A DNA stretch of 64,000 bases, from positions 1 through 64,000 of the forward strand of contig RFPL01000001.1 of NCBI GenBank assembly GCA_009926135.1. The letters run 5' to 3'. A model generated the notes under the pieces. The model did not search any database and was not told where the DNA came from. It saw nothing but the letters and a program-made list of their open reading frames with translations. Below, piece after piece: positions 9,378-19,074 of this stretch. This DNA comes from Sphingomonadaceae bacterium (GTDB taxonomy: Bacteria > Pseudomonadota > Alphaproteobacteria > Sphingomonadales > Sphingomonadaceae). Positions within the stretch are counted from its first letter, which is position 1. Each line of letters begins with the position of its first letter. The position numbers and the translations under genes are program-made.

Positions 9378-11132
9378 ATGGCTAAGAGGTCATCCGTCTT
9401 TGGCGGGGTATTCAAGGCGAACACCCGAACTGCATCGACCCGGCTTGGCGAAATTACCTATGTCAAGCACGACGAATTCATCGGCAGATCCTTGAGCATC
9501 TATGGTGAGTGGGCTCAGCTCGAGATTGATCACTTGCTCAACTACATCGCGCCGGGCGACTTGGTGATCGATATTGGTGCGAATGTCGGATTCCACGCAC
9601 TTTCGTTTGCCAGAAAAGCCGGGAAGTCGGGTCTAGTCTGGGCGTTCGAGCCCGATCCCGTCAACGGGCTGCTATTGCGCCACAACATAATCCAGGCCGG
9701 GTACGAGGAAAATGTCATCCCGTTTGACGTGGCCGTCTCCGATGCGGTCAGGGTCTGCCAGTTCAGGACACACCCCATCTCAGCTCGCGAAAACTTCGGG
9801 CATACCGCGATCGATCCGGAAGCAGGGAGCTACCCGCGCATTTCCCTTCCGCTGGACGTTCTGGGCTTCAGTCGAGCGCCTACACTGATCAAGATCGACA
9901 TCGAAGGCCATGAACTGACCGCCCTCGGCGGAATGGTCGAACTGATCCAGGAATTCCTTCCGGTTGTGAGTGTAGAGGCGGAAACGCCAGAGGAAATCGA
10001 AGTGAACGGCGCTGCCTTGGCGTCCATGGGCTACGATGTCTATTCTCTGGTAGTCGATGCCTATAATTCGGGCAATTTCGCGGGTAACCCAACCGATATC
10101 TGGAAGGGACACGGGCGGTGCTCAAACCTGCTTTGCGTGGTGCCGGGCAAGCATCGCCCACCCGCCGGGCTTTCGCGCGTTCGCCGCGCAGTCATCGCGC
10201 GGCAGGAAGTTTTGCAACTGGGCAAGACAATCGGGGGCGTCTACTCCGCAATTCCGGCGCAGGAGGGGCAGATTGGCAATGGCCAGCTTGTTAGCGACAT
10301 GGGTGCGGTCCGCGCCGACGTAAGAAAATTTGTCTCAAGCTTCTTGCGGACGACCTATGGCAAACTCGATCCTGTCAGTCACGCTGATCTAGTTGAAAGC
10401 GCACTGGATTTCCTGGCTGCGAGCGGGGCGCCCGCAGAGGGCGCGGCGCTCCAGCGGCTGTTGATCGCTGGTGTCGAATCATTTGCGGAAGCACTCGGTG
10501 ATCGGGCAAAGCTCGATGAACTGGCAAAGGCGAAGGCCGACCGCGAAGCCTTGCTGGCCGAAGCCGAAAGACTGAAATCTGAACTAGAGCAGGGCGCCGC
10601 TGCGCGGCAGAGCCTTGAGGAGGAGTACCAACGCATTGCGGAGGACCAAATGTCCCGCCTGCGGGCGAGCGAGGCCGCCGAGTCTCGCCTTAACGCCGAA
10701 CTTTCAAAACAGGCAGCCTTAGCCAGAAGGCAAATTGAAGAGGCTCTCGCCAGCGTGGCAGCTACCGAGAAGCACACGGAGGATTTAGAGGCGCAGCGCG
10801 ACCGGCTTTCCGACGAACTCGCCGAGCTTCGCGACAGACTGGAACAGGCTTCTGCCCAGCAAGAGCGAATGATCGCGGAGACAGCCGCGCTTCAGAAGGC
10901 TGCAGCGCAGGATCGCGCCTTGTTCGAGAAAAAGCTCAAAGCTTCGGCAGATCGAGGCGATCAGGCCACCAAAGACCTTGCAAAGCTTGAGAAAGACAAT
11001 AAACGCTTAACTACAGCACTTTCCGAAAAGGAAGGAGAGCGCAACCAGCTGTCTTCCGAACTGGCCGAGGCGCAAGAAAGGTTGGCCTTGCAGGCTCAAC
11101 AACTTCGACACCTGCGGTCTGTTAGCAATTAA
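9378..11132 (+). CDS. FkbM-family methyltransferase fused to a long coiled coil
   Basis: The protein is about 584 residues. Residues about 55-250 are an FkbM-type SAM-dependent O-methyltransferase. They carry LVIDIGANVGFHALSF (motif I), an acidic FEPDP that contacts the ribose, and IKIDIEGHE typical of the family. Residues about 375-580 are a charged, heptad-like helical region rich in E, K, A, L and R, predicted to be a long coiled coil. The ATG at 9378 is preferred because the residues upstream of it do not resemble the family; an in-frame TTG at 9309 would add 23 residues. It probably methylates a sugar hydroxyl of the capsule, with the coiled coil mediating oligomerisation or docking to the assembly complex. 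This fusion is unusual. Confidence 0.85.
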   Translation: MAKRSSVFGGVFKANTRTASTRLGEITYVKHDEFIGRSLSIYGEWAQLEIDHLLNYIAPGDLVIDIGANVGFHALSFARKAGKSGLVWAFEPDPVNGLLLRHNIIQAGYEENVIPFDVAVSDAVRVCQFRTHPISARENFGHTAIDPEAGSYPRISLPLDVLGFSRAPTLIKIDIEGHELTALGGMVELIQEFLPVVSVEAETPEEIEVNGAALASMGYDVYSLVVDAYNSGNFAGNPTDIWKGHGRCSNLLCVVPGKHRPPAGLSRVRRAVIARQEVLQLGKTIGGVYSAIPAQEGQIGNGQLVSDMGAVRADVRKFVSSFLRTTYGKLDPVSHADLVESALDFLAASGAPAEGAALQRLLIAGVESFAEALGDRAKLDELAKAKADREALLAEAERLKSELEQGAAARQSLEEEYQRIAEDQMSRLRASEAAESRLNAELSKQAALARRQIEEALASVAATEKHTEDLEAQRDRLSDELAELRDRLEQASAQQERMIAETAALQKAAAQDRALFEKKLKASADRGDQATKDLAKLEKDNKRLTTALSEKEGERNQLSSELAEAQERLALQAQQLRHLRSVSN

Positions 11133-11156
11133 ATTGAGAGCAGTCTGAAATTGCTT

Positions 11157-14100
11157 ATGGATGATTCGGCTCAATTCTCGGCCACTACTGAAGAGGTGGT
11201 GAACTGGCTGCATCTGGCGCAGGTCAGTTCTCCGAAGACATGTCTGTGGATCGGTCAAAACGCGTCATTTGCCGCCCGGCTTAGTCCGCTCCTGGGGCCA
11301 AGCTGCGCAACGCTTGTTCTTAGTAACAGCGCGGGAGACCTCCAACAGGGGCTCGAGAACGGTCAATTCGTAGCGGGCCCTGCAGTCGCTGCGGACGCTT
11401 TGCCCGACCTGGCCGCAGTGATTGATCATGCGGTCACCCAGCCCGATCCAAACCTGGCGATTGCCGCGCACAGCAAAGTTTGTGCCGCCTTGCGTGGCGA
11501 ATTGCGCCAGCCTGCGCTCGACAGGATCAGCGAAGATCTTCAGATTTCGCGGTTCGATCTTGCGATCATTGCGGGCGAGCAGATTCTGGCGGATGTGATC
11601 ACCCAAAAGGTGATCGGCTCACGCGCCATCCTCGTCGACGGCACCAGAACCACATTTGGTGGATCGGCAGCTTTCGCCCGGCTATTTTCGAACCCGGACT
11701 ATTTACTGGCGGCATTCAACGATCTTGAATCAGGAGGTTGGGCCTTGTTTGTCCAGCGAGAAACAACGAAGTCCAATTTGCCAATACATTTCTTCACGAT
11801 TGTCCTGAACGGCGAGCCTTTCATCCGCTACCATGAGCAGATGCTGCTGGAGCTCGATTTCCCGTGGCATTGGCATGTTGTCGAGGGAGTCGCCTCGCTG
11901 GTCAAAGATACGGCTTGGAGCGTGGCGGCCGGAGGTCACATCCCTGACTCAGTACATGCGCATGGCAAGAGCAATGACGGGACGACCGAGTATCTTGATG
12001 AGTTGAAAGCCCGCTTCCCGAACAAGATCACGATCTACCGAAAGCCCGACCATGTGTTCTGGGACGGCAAGCAGGAAATGGTGAGCGCGCCAATTCCGAA
12101 CATCCAGGAATCCTGCCTACTTTGGCAGGTCGATGCAGACGAGCTCTGGACAGCCGAGCAGGTCCGCACCGTGCGGCAGAAGTTTATCGACCATCCCGAA
12201 AAGTCAGCGGCTTACTTTTGGTGCAATTACTACGTCGGCAGCGAAAAAGGCGTTTCCACACGATATAATTATGCGCAGAACCCCCGGCAGGAATGGCTGC
12301 GGGTTTGGCGTTTCGAACCAGGCATGAAGTGGGACAAGCATGAGCCACCGGTGCTCGCCGGCTTCGATGCTGATGGCAATTCTTATGATGTCGGGCAGCA
12401 ATCGCCGTTCATGCATCGTGAGATGGAGCTTTGCGGGGCAGTATTCGATCACTTTGCCTACACCACGCCTGAGCAGGCGCGGTTCAAGGAAGCCTATTAC
12501 GGGTACGCCAATGCGGTAGAACAATGGCAGGCGTTGCAGCAAGTTTCTTCCGGATCGGGGCACCTGCGTGACTATTTTGCATGGGTCTCGGATGAGACCA
12601 TGTTCGACGACGTATCGCGGCTTGGGTGGGCACCGGTCGCCTACATTGATCCGCAATCGGGCAAGTGGCGATTCCGATCTGCCGCGGAACTTGAGGCCCT
12701 GAAGGCGCAACTAGGCCAGCGTCAGAAGCCGCGGATCGTGGTTGATGGCGTGTTCTACCAGCTATCGTCGAGCGGCATTGCACGCGTCTGGACCAGTCTG
12801 CTGCAGGAGTGGATCCGGGCTGGCTATGCCGACAATATCGTGCTGATTGACCGAGCCGGAACTGCACCGCGCATTGACGGGCTGATCTATCATTCCATCG
12901 AATTGCACAACTGGGACACCGTAGATGGTGATGCCCGTCTGCTGCAAGAAGTCTGCGACCTGGAAAACGCAGACCTGTTCCTTTCGACCTACTACACCAC
13001 CCCCGTCCGGACCCCGTCGGTTTTCTTCGGCCACGACATGATCCCGGAAATCATGGGCTTTGACCTCGATGATTTGTGGTGGCGGCAGAAGCGAAGGGCG
13101 ATTCAATACGCGGCCGGGCACATCATGGTTTCCCAGAGTTCGGCAAATGACATGTGCCGCTTCCATCCCGAAGTCGATCCTGCACGGGTTTTAGTGGCGC
13201 ACAACTCGGTCGCGCAGGTTTTCACTCCGTGCACACAGGACGAGATTGATCGATTCCGCCAGGACCATGGAATTGAGCGCGATTTCATCATGATGGTTGG
13301 TGAACGGTTCGGCTGGCATGGTTACAAGAATGGCGGTGTTGTCTTTGCAGCGCTGGCCCAGATGGATCCAAAAGATCGCCCCCTTCTGGTCTGCGTCGGT
13401 GGCCAGAGCGAACTTGAAGAAACCGCTTGCGCTTTCCTCGACCCGGAAGACGTCAAGTTGCTGAAGCTGGACGATGCTGGCCTGCGCGCCTGTTATGGTT
13501 CGGCACTGGCATACGTTTGCCCCTCCAGACTCGAAGGCTTCGGTCTGCCGGTGGCTGAAGCAATGGCCGTAGGCTGCCCCGCCTTGGTCTGCCGCAATTC
13601 ATCGATCCCCGAGGTTGCCGGCGAAGCTGGCGTCTACTTCGACCCCTCTGACGCGTCCGATCTTGTTGCAGCGATCCAAAAGGTCCGAAGCAAGCCGTTC
13701 CGGGATGAATTTGTGGCTGCAGGCCTGGCTCAGGCTGCAAGCTTTAGCCAGGAACGCAGCGCCAAGCTGATTGCGGAATACTGCGAGAGTGTTGTCCGCG
13801 ATCTCAATGAGGGCAAGATCAGGCAGACCAGCCAAGCGCTTGAAGATGCTTACAACGATGCCGAAGCGCGTCGCTCAGCCGAGCAGAAGGCGCAGGCGCT
13901 GCAGCAGACAATGGATGAACTGAAGAGGCGGCTTGCCTCGTCGGTCCGGATTCCGGCCGTGCGGGTGCAGGATGTTCCGGCCTTTGCGCCGCCGCCAATG
14001 GAGACGCGTATTGACGACAGCCTGCTGATCGCCATGGAGCGCCGTCTGGCCAACGCCTATGCCCAACTGCGCTCTTACGAACGGGCCACTAGCGAAGGCA

Positions 14101-14573
14101 TTGCAGCGGCGCAGCCAACCCCCATCCTTGAAGTGCTTGGTGCCGCGCAGGCCGCGGTGGATGCCCAGCCTTCGGCCGATCGCTTTGCCCCCTTGCTGAA
14201 AGTGCACGGACTCAACGGCATCGAAGGGCCCTACCCGGAGTTTGGAATCAGCAAGGCGTTCCGTTGGCAAGTTGAACCGGCCAGCAGCTTCGTCTTCCAG
14301 TTCCAAGAATCCGGACCAGTCGTATTCGAACTCGATTTCAGCAATGTCGAGCCGGACCAGAAGCTGCGCGTCCTGTTGGATGGCGAAAAGATCGGTGAGG
14401 TTGTTCCGCCCGAATATGGCTGGGACCACGTCTGGCATATCTCGCTCCCCGCTTCAGTCGACGAAGGAGAGCGCCACTTCGTTGTCGAAGCCACGGCATC
14501 GGGGACGATCGATAGTGACCATAATCCGAGGTACATAGCCATTCATGGCATTTCCGTGCGGCTCGGAGATTAA
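11157..14573 (+). CDS. Giant multidomain glycosyltransferase (GT2-like + GT4 + coiled coil + beta-rich tail)
   Basis: This protein of about 1138 residues has at least five parts. Residues 1-205 fit no family I recognise. Residues about 208-400 resemble a GT2-like/nucleotide-diphospho-sugar domain, with [18 protein letters not shown] and a D-A-D-E-L-W acidic motif. Residues about 524-885 are a GT4 domain starting [20 protein letters not shown] and containing the catalytic [13 protein letters not shown] coiled coil lies at about 885-930. Residues about 1015-1138 look beta-rich, with repeated hydrophobic strands and an L-R-V-L-L-D-G motif. ATG 11157 or TTG 11151 could be the start. It may build two linkages of the capsule repeat. 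Its size is exceptional for a capsule transferase. Confidence 0.85.
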   Translation: MDDSAQFSATTEEVVNWLHLAQVSSPKTCLWIGQNASFAARLSPLLGPSCATLVLSNSAGDLQQGLENGQFVAGPAVAADALPDLAAVIDHAVTQPDPNLAIAAHSKVCAALRGELRQPALDRISEDLQISRFDLAIIAGEQILADVITQKVIGSRAILVDGTRTTFGGSAAFARLFSNPDYLLAAFNDLESGGWALFVQRETTKSNLPIHFFTIVLNGEPFIRYHEQMLLELDFPWHWHVVEGVASLVKDTAWSVAAGGHIPDSVHAHGKSNDGTTEYLDELKARFPNKITIYRKPDHVFWDGKQEMVSAPIPNIQESCLLWQVDADELWTAEQVRTVRQKFIDHPEKSAAYFWCNYYVGSEKGVSTRYNYAQNPRQEWLRVWRFEPGMKWDKHEPPVLAGFDADGNSYDVGQQSPFMHREMELCGAVFDHFAYTTPEQARFKEAYYGYANAVEQWQALQQVSSGSGHLRDYFAWVSDETMFDDVSRLGWAPVAYIDPQSGKWRFRSAAELEALKAQLGQRQKPRIVVDGVFYQLSSSGIARVWTSLLQEWIRAGYADNIVLIDRAGTAPRIDGLIYHSIELHNWDTVDGDARLLQEVCDLENADLFLSTYYTTPVRTPSVFFGHDMIPEIMGFDLDDLWWRQKRRAIQYAAGHIMVSQSSANDMCRFHPEVDPARVLVAHNSVAQVFTPCTQDEIDRFRQDHGIERDFIMMVGERFGWHGYKNGGVVFAALAQMDPKDRPLLVCVGGQSELEETACAFLDPEDVKLLKLDDAGLRACYGSALAYVCPSRLEGFGLPVAEAMAVGCPALVCRNSSIPEVAGEAGVYFDPSDASDLVAAIQKVRSKPFRDEFVAAGLAQAASFSQERSAKLIAEYCESVVRDLNEGKIRQTSQALEDAYNDAEARRSAEQKAQALQQTMDELKRRLASSVRIPAVRVQDVPAFAPPPMETRIDDSLLIAMERRLANAYAQLRSYERATSEGIAAAQPTPILEVLGAAQAAVDAQPSADRFAPLLKVHGLNGIEGPYPEFGISKAFRWQVEPASSFVFQFQESGPVVFELDFSNVEPDQKLRVLLDGEKIGEVVPPEYGWDHVWHISLPASVDEGERHFVVEATASGTIDSDHNPRYIAIHGISVRLGD

Positions 14574-14613
14574 GCGCGCAGCAGCGTAAGTCGGCATCTG
14601 AAAGGAAAATTGG

Positions 14614-15588
14614 GTGTACAAACGAATACTGGTTACGGGTGGCGCGGGCTTTTTGGGTTCCCACCTGTGCGATCGGCTTCTGCGCGAAGGACATGATGTC
14701 CTTTGTGTCGACAACTTCTTTACCGGGGCCAAGCGCAATGTCTCGCATCTGATGGACCACCCCAACTTCGAATTGATGCGACACGACGTTACTTTCCCGC
14801 TCTACGTAGAAGTGGACGAAATCTACAACCTGGCCTGCCCGGCCTCGCCAGTCCATTACCAGTTCGATCCAGTCCAAACTACCAAGACCTCGGTCATGGG
14901 GGCGATCAACATGCTGGGCCTAGCAAAGCGCGTGAAGGCCAAGTTCCTCCAGGCATCCACTTCCGAGGTCTACGGCGATCCATCGGTGCACCCGCAGCCC
15001 GAGTCCTATTGGGGCAACGTCAACACGATTGGCCCCAGATCGTGCTATGATGAAGGTAAGCGCTGCGCGGAAACATTGGTCTTCGATTACGTGCGCCAGA
15101 ACAATGTCCAGGCCAAGGTGGTGCGAATCTTCAACACCTATGGACCCAGAATGCACCCGCACGATGGCCGGGTTGTTTCCAATTTCATCATGCAGGCACT
15201 GCGTGGGGAAGACATCACAATCTACGGCGATGGCACCCAGACCCGTTCATTCTGCTACGTCGATGACCTTATCGAGGTGATCGTCCGCATGATGAACAGC
15301 CGCCCTGGGTTCACAGGTCCCGTGAATATCGGCAACCCGGGCGAATTCACCATGATCGAGCTGGCCCGACTGGTCATCGAACTCACCAACTCCCGATCGC
15401 AGCTGGTGAATCATCCGCTTCCCGCCGATGATCCCAAACAACGCCGCCCGGACATCTCGCTGGCCAAGCAGGAGCTGGATTGGGAACCGAAGATCGCCCT
15501 GCGCGATGGCCTGACTAAGACCATCGAGTATTTCGATGCCCTGCTTAAAAGCAATGACATGCCGGCGAACATCGCGGCGGCACGCTGA
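14614..15588 (+). CDS. uxs: UDP-glucuronate decarboxylase (UDP-xylose synthase)
   Basis: This is a 324-residue extended short-chain dehydrogenase. The N-terminal [17 protein letters not shown] binds NAD. The family-specific [18 protein letters not shown] motif, the catalytic Y-x3-K in [11 protein letters not shown], and [12 protein letters not shown] all match UXS enzymes, which convert UDP-glucuronate to UDP-xylose. The GTG start at 14614 has an AAAGGA ribosome-binding site. With the Ugd gene at the left edge it forms a two-step UDP-Glc to UDP-GlcA to UDP-Xyl route, predicting xylose (or a UDP-4-keto-pentose derivative) in the polymer. No C-terminal transformylase domain is present, so it is not ArnA. 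Confidence 0.93.
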   Translation: MYKRILVTGGAGFLGSHLCDRLLREGHDVLCVDNFFTGAKRNVSHLMDHPNFELMRHDVTFPLYVEVDEIYNLACPASPVHYQFDPVQTTKTSVMGAINMLGLAKRVKAKFLQASTSEVYGDPSVHPQPESYWGNVNTIGPRSCYDEGKRCAETLVFDYVRQNNVQAKVVRIFNTYGPRMHPHDGRVVSNFIMQALRGEDITIYGDGTQTRSFCYVDDLIEVIVRMMNSRPGFTGPVNIGNPGEFTMIELARLVIELTNSRSQLVNHPLPADDPKQRRPDISLAKQELDWEPKIALRDGLTKTIEYFDALLKSNDMPANIAAAR

Positions 15589-15594
15589 ACTGGG

Positions 15595-15630
15595 CTGGCA
15601 GGCCGATCCAGCGCAGATCCGGCCCGCCAG
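15595..15630. terminator. Hairpin between convergent genes (probable bidirectional terminator)
   Basis: The 45-base gap between the uxs stop and the stop of the convergent GT2 gene holds a strong inverted repeat. The left arm is 15595-15608, the loop about 15609-15615 and the right arm 15616-15630, with one mismatch and one bulge. No long T-run follows on either side, so it is a weak intrinsic terminator or a transcript-end stabiliser. Confidence 0.5.
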
Positions 15631-15633
15631 TAA

Positions 15634-16398
15634 TTACTCAGCCTTGAGGCGCTCGTTCTCCAGCCGCAATCCGATGTACTGCTCCTGGTAGGCTTCAATA
15701 CGGCGCTCCATCCACTCGGTCTGCCGGTATAGTGGCAAGGCATTCTGGATCGCATGCCGTTCGCGCTCGCCGCGTTCCAACTGGCTCGATGCGCCGCCAA
15801 GTCCGAACGAAGCGACCATGAAGTCCATCCGCCTCAGCCCCACCCGCGGATCGCTCGCGGCTTTCAGAAACCAGTCGTAATCAGCATGACTGCGCCAGCG
15901 GGTATCAAACAGGCCGGTGTGGGCAAAGGCGGTGCGCCGAGCGAACGTCCCCTGGTGGGGAAGACTGCCGCAAATGAGGAACTGCAGCGCCTCGCCTTCG
16001 GGTGGCGGCATGAACTCCGTCACCTGCCCGTTGGGGAACCGCACCTCGATCCCGCCATAGGCCACGCCCGCATCGGGGTTGGCCTGCATGAACTCCGCAG
16101 CCAGCTCGACGGCATATGGCGAATAGAAATAGTCGCCGGCATTCATGAAGATGACGGCATCGCCCGTCGCCAGGCGGAGACCCTTGTTCATGGCGTCATA
16201 AATGCCGCCATCGGGTTCGCTGACCAGCACGTCGACCCGGCTGCGATACCGGTTGACGAGATTGAGCGTGTCGTCGGTCGAGGCCCCGTCAATGACCAGA
16301 TATTCGATCCCGCCCCAGGTCTGCGCCGCCACGCTGCTAAGCGTCGGCTCGATCTCTGCCGCAGCGTTGTAACTCACTGTGATAACAGACACTCTCAT
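15634..16398 (-). CDS. Glycosyltransferase, GT2 family
   Basis: This GT-A enzyme has about 254 residues. It begins MRVSVITVSYNAAAEIEPTL, followed by VIDGASTDDT (UDP-sugar binding), the D-x-D equivalent MNAGDYF, and a downstream SHADYDWFLKAA motif carrying the general base region. This arrangement is common in WcaA/WcaE-like capsule and colanic-acid transferases. A charged C-terminal helix of about 30 residues follows. The ATG at 16398 has AAGG upstream; a GTG at 16446 would add 16 residues. It is the second gene in the locus on the minus strand and is convergent with uxs. Confidence 0.88.
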   Translation of the reverse strand: MRVSVITVSYNAAAEIEPTLSSVAAQTWGGIEYLVIDGASTDDTLNLVNRYRSRVDVLVSEPDGGIYDAMNKGLRLATGDAVIFMNAGDYFYSPYAVELAAEFMQANPDAGVAYGGIEVRFPNGQVTEFMPPPEGEALQFLICGSLPHQGTFARRTAFAHTGLFDTRWRSHADYDWFLKAASDPRVGLRRMDFMVASFGLGGASSQLERGERERHAIQNALPLYRQTEWMERRIEAYQEQYIGLRLENERLKAE

Positions 16399-16597
16399 GG
16401 GCTGAGCCTTGACATCGGAAGACCGCAAAGTCAAACTTGCGGCCACCTCACTGCGCGGCGCTATTCTGTGCAGCTCAGATCGGATGTGCTAGCGGCAAAT
16501 ACAAGCTCAAGAGAGCGGTTGGCCGAAACCCGTAGCAGCGCCATCGGGATGGGTTCGGATCCAAATTTGCGCATTGGCGCCATGGAGATAAAGCGGA

Positions 16598-17371
16598 ATG
16601 GAATATGACTTCGTCGAAGATGCGGCTTTCGCCGCTAGAGTACGGCGACTGATGAGCCTTATGCGGCCGATGCGAGCCAAGGGGCTGGCAAAACGCCGCT
16701 ACGGCCGCGACTGGGATGGCGGATATGTGATTTTGCCAAGCGTCGAAACGGTGAAAGTCGTCTATTCTCTCGGCATTTCCGACGATGTTTCGTTTGATGA
16801 GATCATCGCAAATTTTGGTGCTGAGATCTATCAGTATGACCACACTGTGGACGCCCCCCCGATTGATCATCCCAATTTCCGTTTCCATAAGATGGGAATA
16901 GCTTTCAGTGACGACTGGCTGCCAGAAATGCGCCGCCTCGACACATTTGTTCGACAGAACGGCCATGCAAACAATTCCAGCATGTTCTTGAAGATGGATA
17001 TCGAGGGCCACGAGTGGGACACACTTGATGTAATCGACGAAGAGATTCTCAAGCAGTTCGACCAGATCGCCGCTGAATTTCACAGTTTTGAGCATTTGCG
17101 GAATCTTGCATGGTTCGACCGCGCCGAGCGGGCATTAGAAAAGCTAAACCGAACACATCAGGTGATCCACGTGCATGGGAACAACAACGCCCCCTTCACC
17201 AACCTTGCAGGTTTGCACATTCCTTCGGTTATCGAACTGACCTGGGCACGTCGAACCAGTTACGAATTCGAAGAAACGGATGAGATGTTCCCAACCGAAC
17301 TGGATTTCCCCTGCAATCCTAATGCCCCAGAGCTGAACCTAGGTTCTTTCAAATACTTAGAGGGACGATGA
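16598..17371 (+). CDS. FkbM-like methyltransferase
   Basis: This 257-residue soluble protein contains FLKMDIEGHEWDTL, the hallmark of FkbM/Methyltransf_21 enzymes. The N-terminal half has RDWDGGYVILPS and VVYSLGISDDVSFD, a divergent SAM-binding motif I in which the usual glycine-rich loop is altered. A His/Asn-rich loop VHVHGNNN lies near residue 190. It probably methylates a sugar, like the gene at 9378, but the altered loop means catalytic competence should be regarded as likely rather than certain. It is read divergently from the GT2 gene across a 199-base gap that probably holds both promoters. Confidence 0.75.
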   Translation: MEYDFVEDAAFAARVRRLMSLMRPMRAKGLAKRRYGRDWDGGYVILPSVETVKVVYSLGISDDVSFDEIIANFGAEIYQYDHTVDAPPIDHPNFRFHKMGIAFSDDWLPEMRRLDTFVRQNGHANNSSMFLKMDIEGHEWDTLDVIDEEILKQFDQIAAEFHSFEHLRNLAWFDRAERALEKLNRTHQVIHVHGNNNAPFTNLAGLHIPSVIELTWARRTSYEFEETDEMFPTELDFPCNPNAPELNLGSFKYLEGR

Positions 17372-17399
17372 TTCAAGTTTCTTTAAACGTCCTTGAATC
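17370..17399 (+). terminator. Inverted repeat after FkbM-like gene
   Basis: GATTCAAG at 17370-17377 is perfectly complementary to CTTGAATC at 17392-17399 across a 14-base A/T-rich loop. It starts at the stop codon of the preceding gene and lies in a distinctly A/T-rich 101-base spacer. No T-run follows, so this may be a weak terminator, an mRNA-stabilising hairpin or an operator. Confidence 0.3.
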
Positions 17400-17472
17400 G
17401 TAGCGTTATGCAATACTGTAAACAAATTGATCGGGTAACATCTCGGTTTGGTTAATGTAATATTATAGGACG

Positions 17473-18975
17473 ATGTTTGAAATGGATAGTAATGTTGCAG
17501 ACTTGCGCTGCGTGCATTGCGGTGATGACGTTCGCCCGGTCAATTCCGGCCAGGACCGGCATCCCGAGATCCACTGCTTGGGGTGCGGCAGCGCCTTTGA
17601 TTACGTGGATGGGATTTTCTTCTTTGGCGGCTACGAGCCCCCCGATTTCCTTGGCCTGATCGAAGTGGTCGCCACTGGTGAGATGAATCAGACGCCGATC
17701 GACATCGACTTCGCCCGCCACCTCCACAACCTGCTGACTGATTACCACCACGCCGCAGACAAGGCCGAGTTCATCAGGACCCACCCGGACGACATGGTTC
17801 GGGCACCGTGGTTCTCGGAACATCGCTATCACGAATGGATGCAGACCGATGCCATGCTTGCCGGCAAGGACCTGGTCGGCAAGAAAATCCTGAATGTTGG
17901 CGCCGGCTTCGGTTTTGACAGCGTGCCGTTGGTCGATGCAGGGGCGGATGTGACCTGCATCGACTATGCCCCGACTATCGTGGCGCTGGGTAAGAAGGGC
18001 CTGCCCGCCGCGCGGTGGGTTGGCGGCTTTTCCCACGCACTGCCGTTCAAGGACGAGAGCTTCGACATCGTCCTGGCCAACGCCGCGATGCATCACATGC
18101 GCTCAACCCCCGTCGCCCTGCGTGAAATGCTGCGGGTGCTGAAGCCGGGCGGGTTCATGTTTACGGTTGGCGATCCGATCAGGCCGGATGATTCCGACGA
18201 CAGCCTGGAATTCGAAGTTTTCAACCGACACGAAGGCGTGCTGTCCGGGGTCAACGAAGGCATCATCCGGTTTAGCGATTTCTATGACACCCTTGCGGAG
18301 TTTGGGGACCAGATCGAGCTGGCGCTTATTGCAAGCGTGCAGGACCCGTCCGCGCTGCACGGTGCATCTCCGGTGGGCGATGGTGCATTTAACGATTTCT
18401 GGGTGCCCTGCTGGCCCGAAAACATCGAGTATCTGCGCCAGGCGCATGGCGCAGGCCTTTGTGCTGCCGTGAAAAAGACCCGGTCGATCGAGCTACCGGC
18501 GGAACGACAATCGCATTATGTCCTGCCTGCCGGCATATTGGCCTCGTGGATTGGCAATCCTCAGACGGCCTTTTCAAGGCTTATGGCCTGGGCACCCGAT
18601 GACCTGGTCAATCTGCCATTTCCGGGAACTGCGCAGGATTGGTTCAGCCTCCTCAACGGCTGGCAGCGGCCAGAGCCCGGCCAGGAGTTTCGCCGCGGCT
18701 TTCAACGGGCGCGCTGGCTGCTGCGGTCACCTGGAGCGACCAGCCTGGCCTTTTCCATCCGGGCCGCCGACGGACCGCGTGAGCTTGAGGTCTATGTGAA
18801 CGGCCTCAAGGCGAAGTCATCAGAAATCCACTCCGAATGGCAGCGGATCGAGGTGGAGATTCCCGGCAATGCCGGGGGACTGCCGTTTCTGGTCGAGCTG
18901 CGAGTGGTGGGCAATTTTGACGGACTGAACTTCGACCAGCGCTGCTTCGATGTCCGCGACCGCTTCGCGGCTTGA
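17473..18975 (+). CDS. Class I SAM methyltransferase with zinc ribbon and beta-rich C-terminus
   Basis: The protein has 500 residues. Residues 13-38 contain C13-x2-C16 and C35-x2-C38, a zinc-ribbon pattern like the Trm112p-like N-termini of some methyltransferases. Residues about 130-245 are a Methyltransf_11 domain with ILNVGAGFGFDSVPLVDAG (motif I), CIDYAP, and LREMLRVLKPGG (post-motif). Residues about 375-495 appear beta-rich and contain LEVYVNGLKAKS, resembling the tail of the giant transferase at 11157. The ATG at 17473 is in an A/T-rich leader. Likely substrates are capsule sugars or their lipid-linked precursors; the acceptor is unknown. Confidence 0.8.
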   Translation: MFEMDSNVADLRCVHCGDDVRPVNSGQDRHPEIHCLGCGSAFDYVDGIFFFGGYEPPDFLGLIEVVATGEMNQTPIDIDFARHLHNLLTDYHHAADKAEFIRTHPDDMVRAPWFSEHRYHEWMQTDAMLAGKDLVGKKILNVGAGFGFDSVPLVDAGADVTCIDYAPTIVALGKKGLPAARWVGGFSHALPFKDESFDIVLANAAMHHMRSTPVALREMLRVLKPGGFMFTVGDPIRPDDSDDSLEFEVFNRHEGVLSGVNEGIIRFSDFYDTLAEFGDQIELALIASVQDPSALHGASPVGDGAFNDFWVPCWPENIEYLRQAHGAGLCAAVKKTRSIELPAERQSHYVLPAGILASWIGNPQTAFSRLMAWAPDDLVNLPFPGTAQDWFSLLNGWQRPEPGQEFRRGFQRARWLLRSPGATSLAFSIRAADGPRELEVYVNGLKAKSSEIHSEWQRIEVEIPGNAGGLPFLVELRVVGNFDGLNFDQRCFDVRDRFAA

Positions 18976-19074
18976 GCTGGGCGGAGCTGCCAGCACGGCG
19001 AGCTGTTGAGCGCCAAAGGCGGGCGGCAGCTTCGGGGGCGATTCCGGCTGGTGACCTTGAACAAGGCCCGCTAG

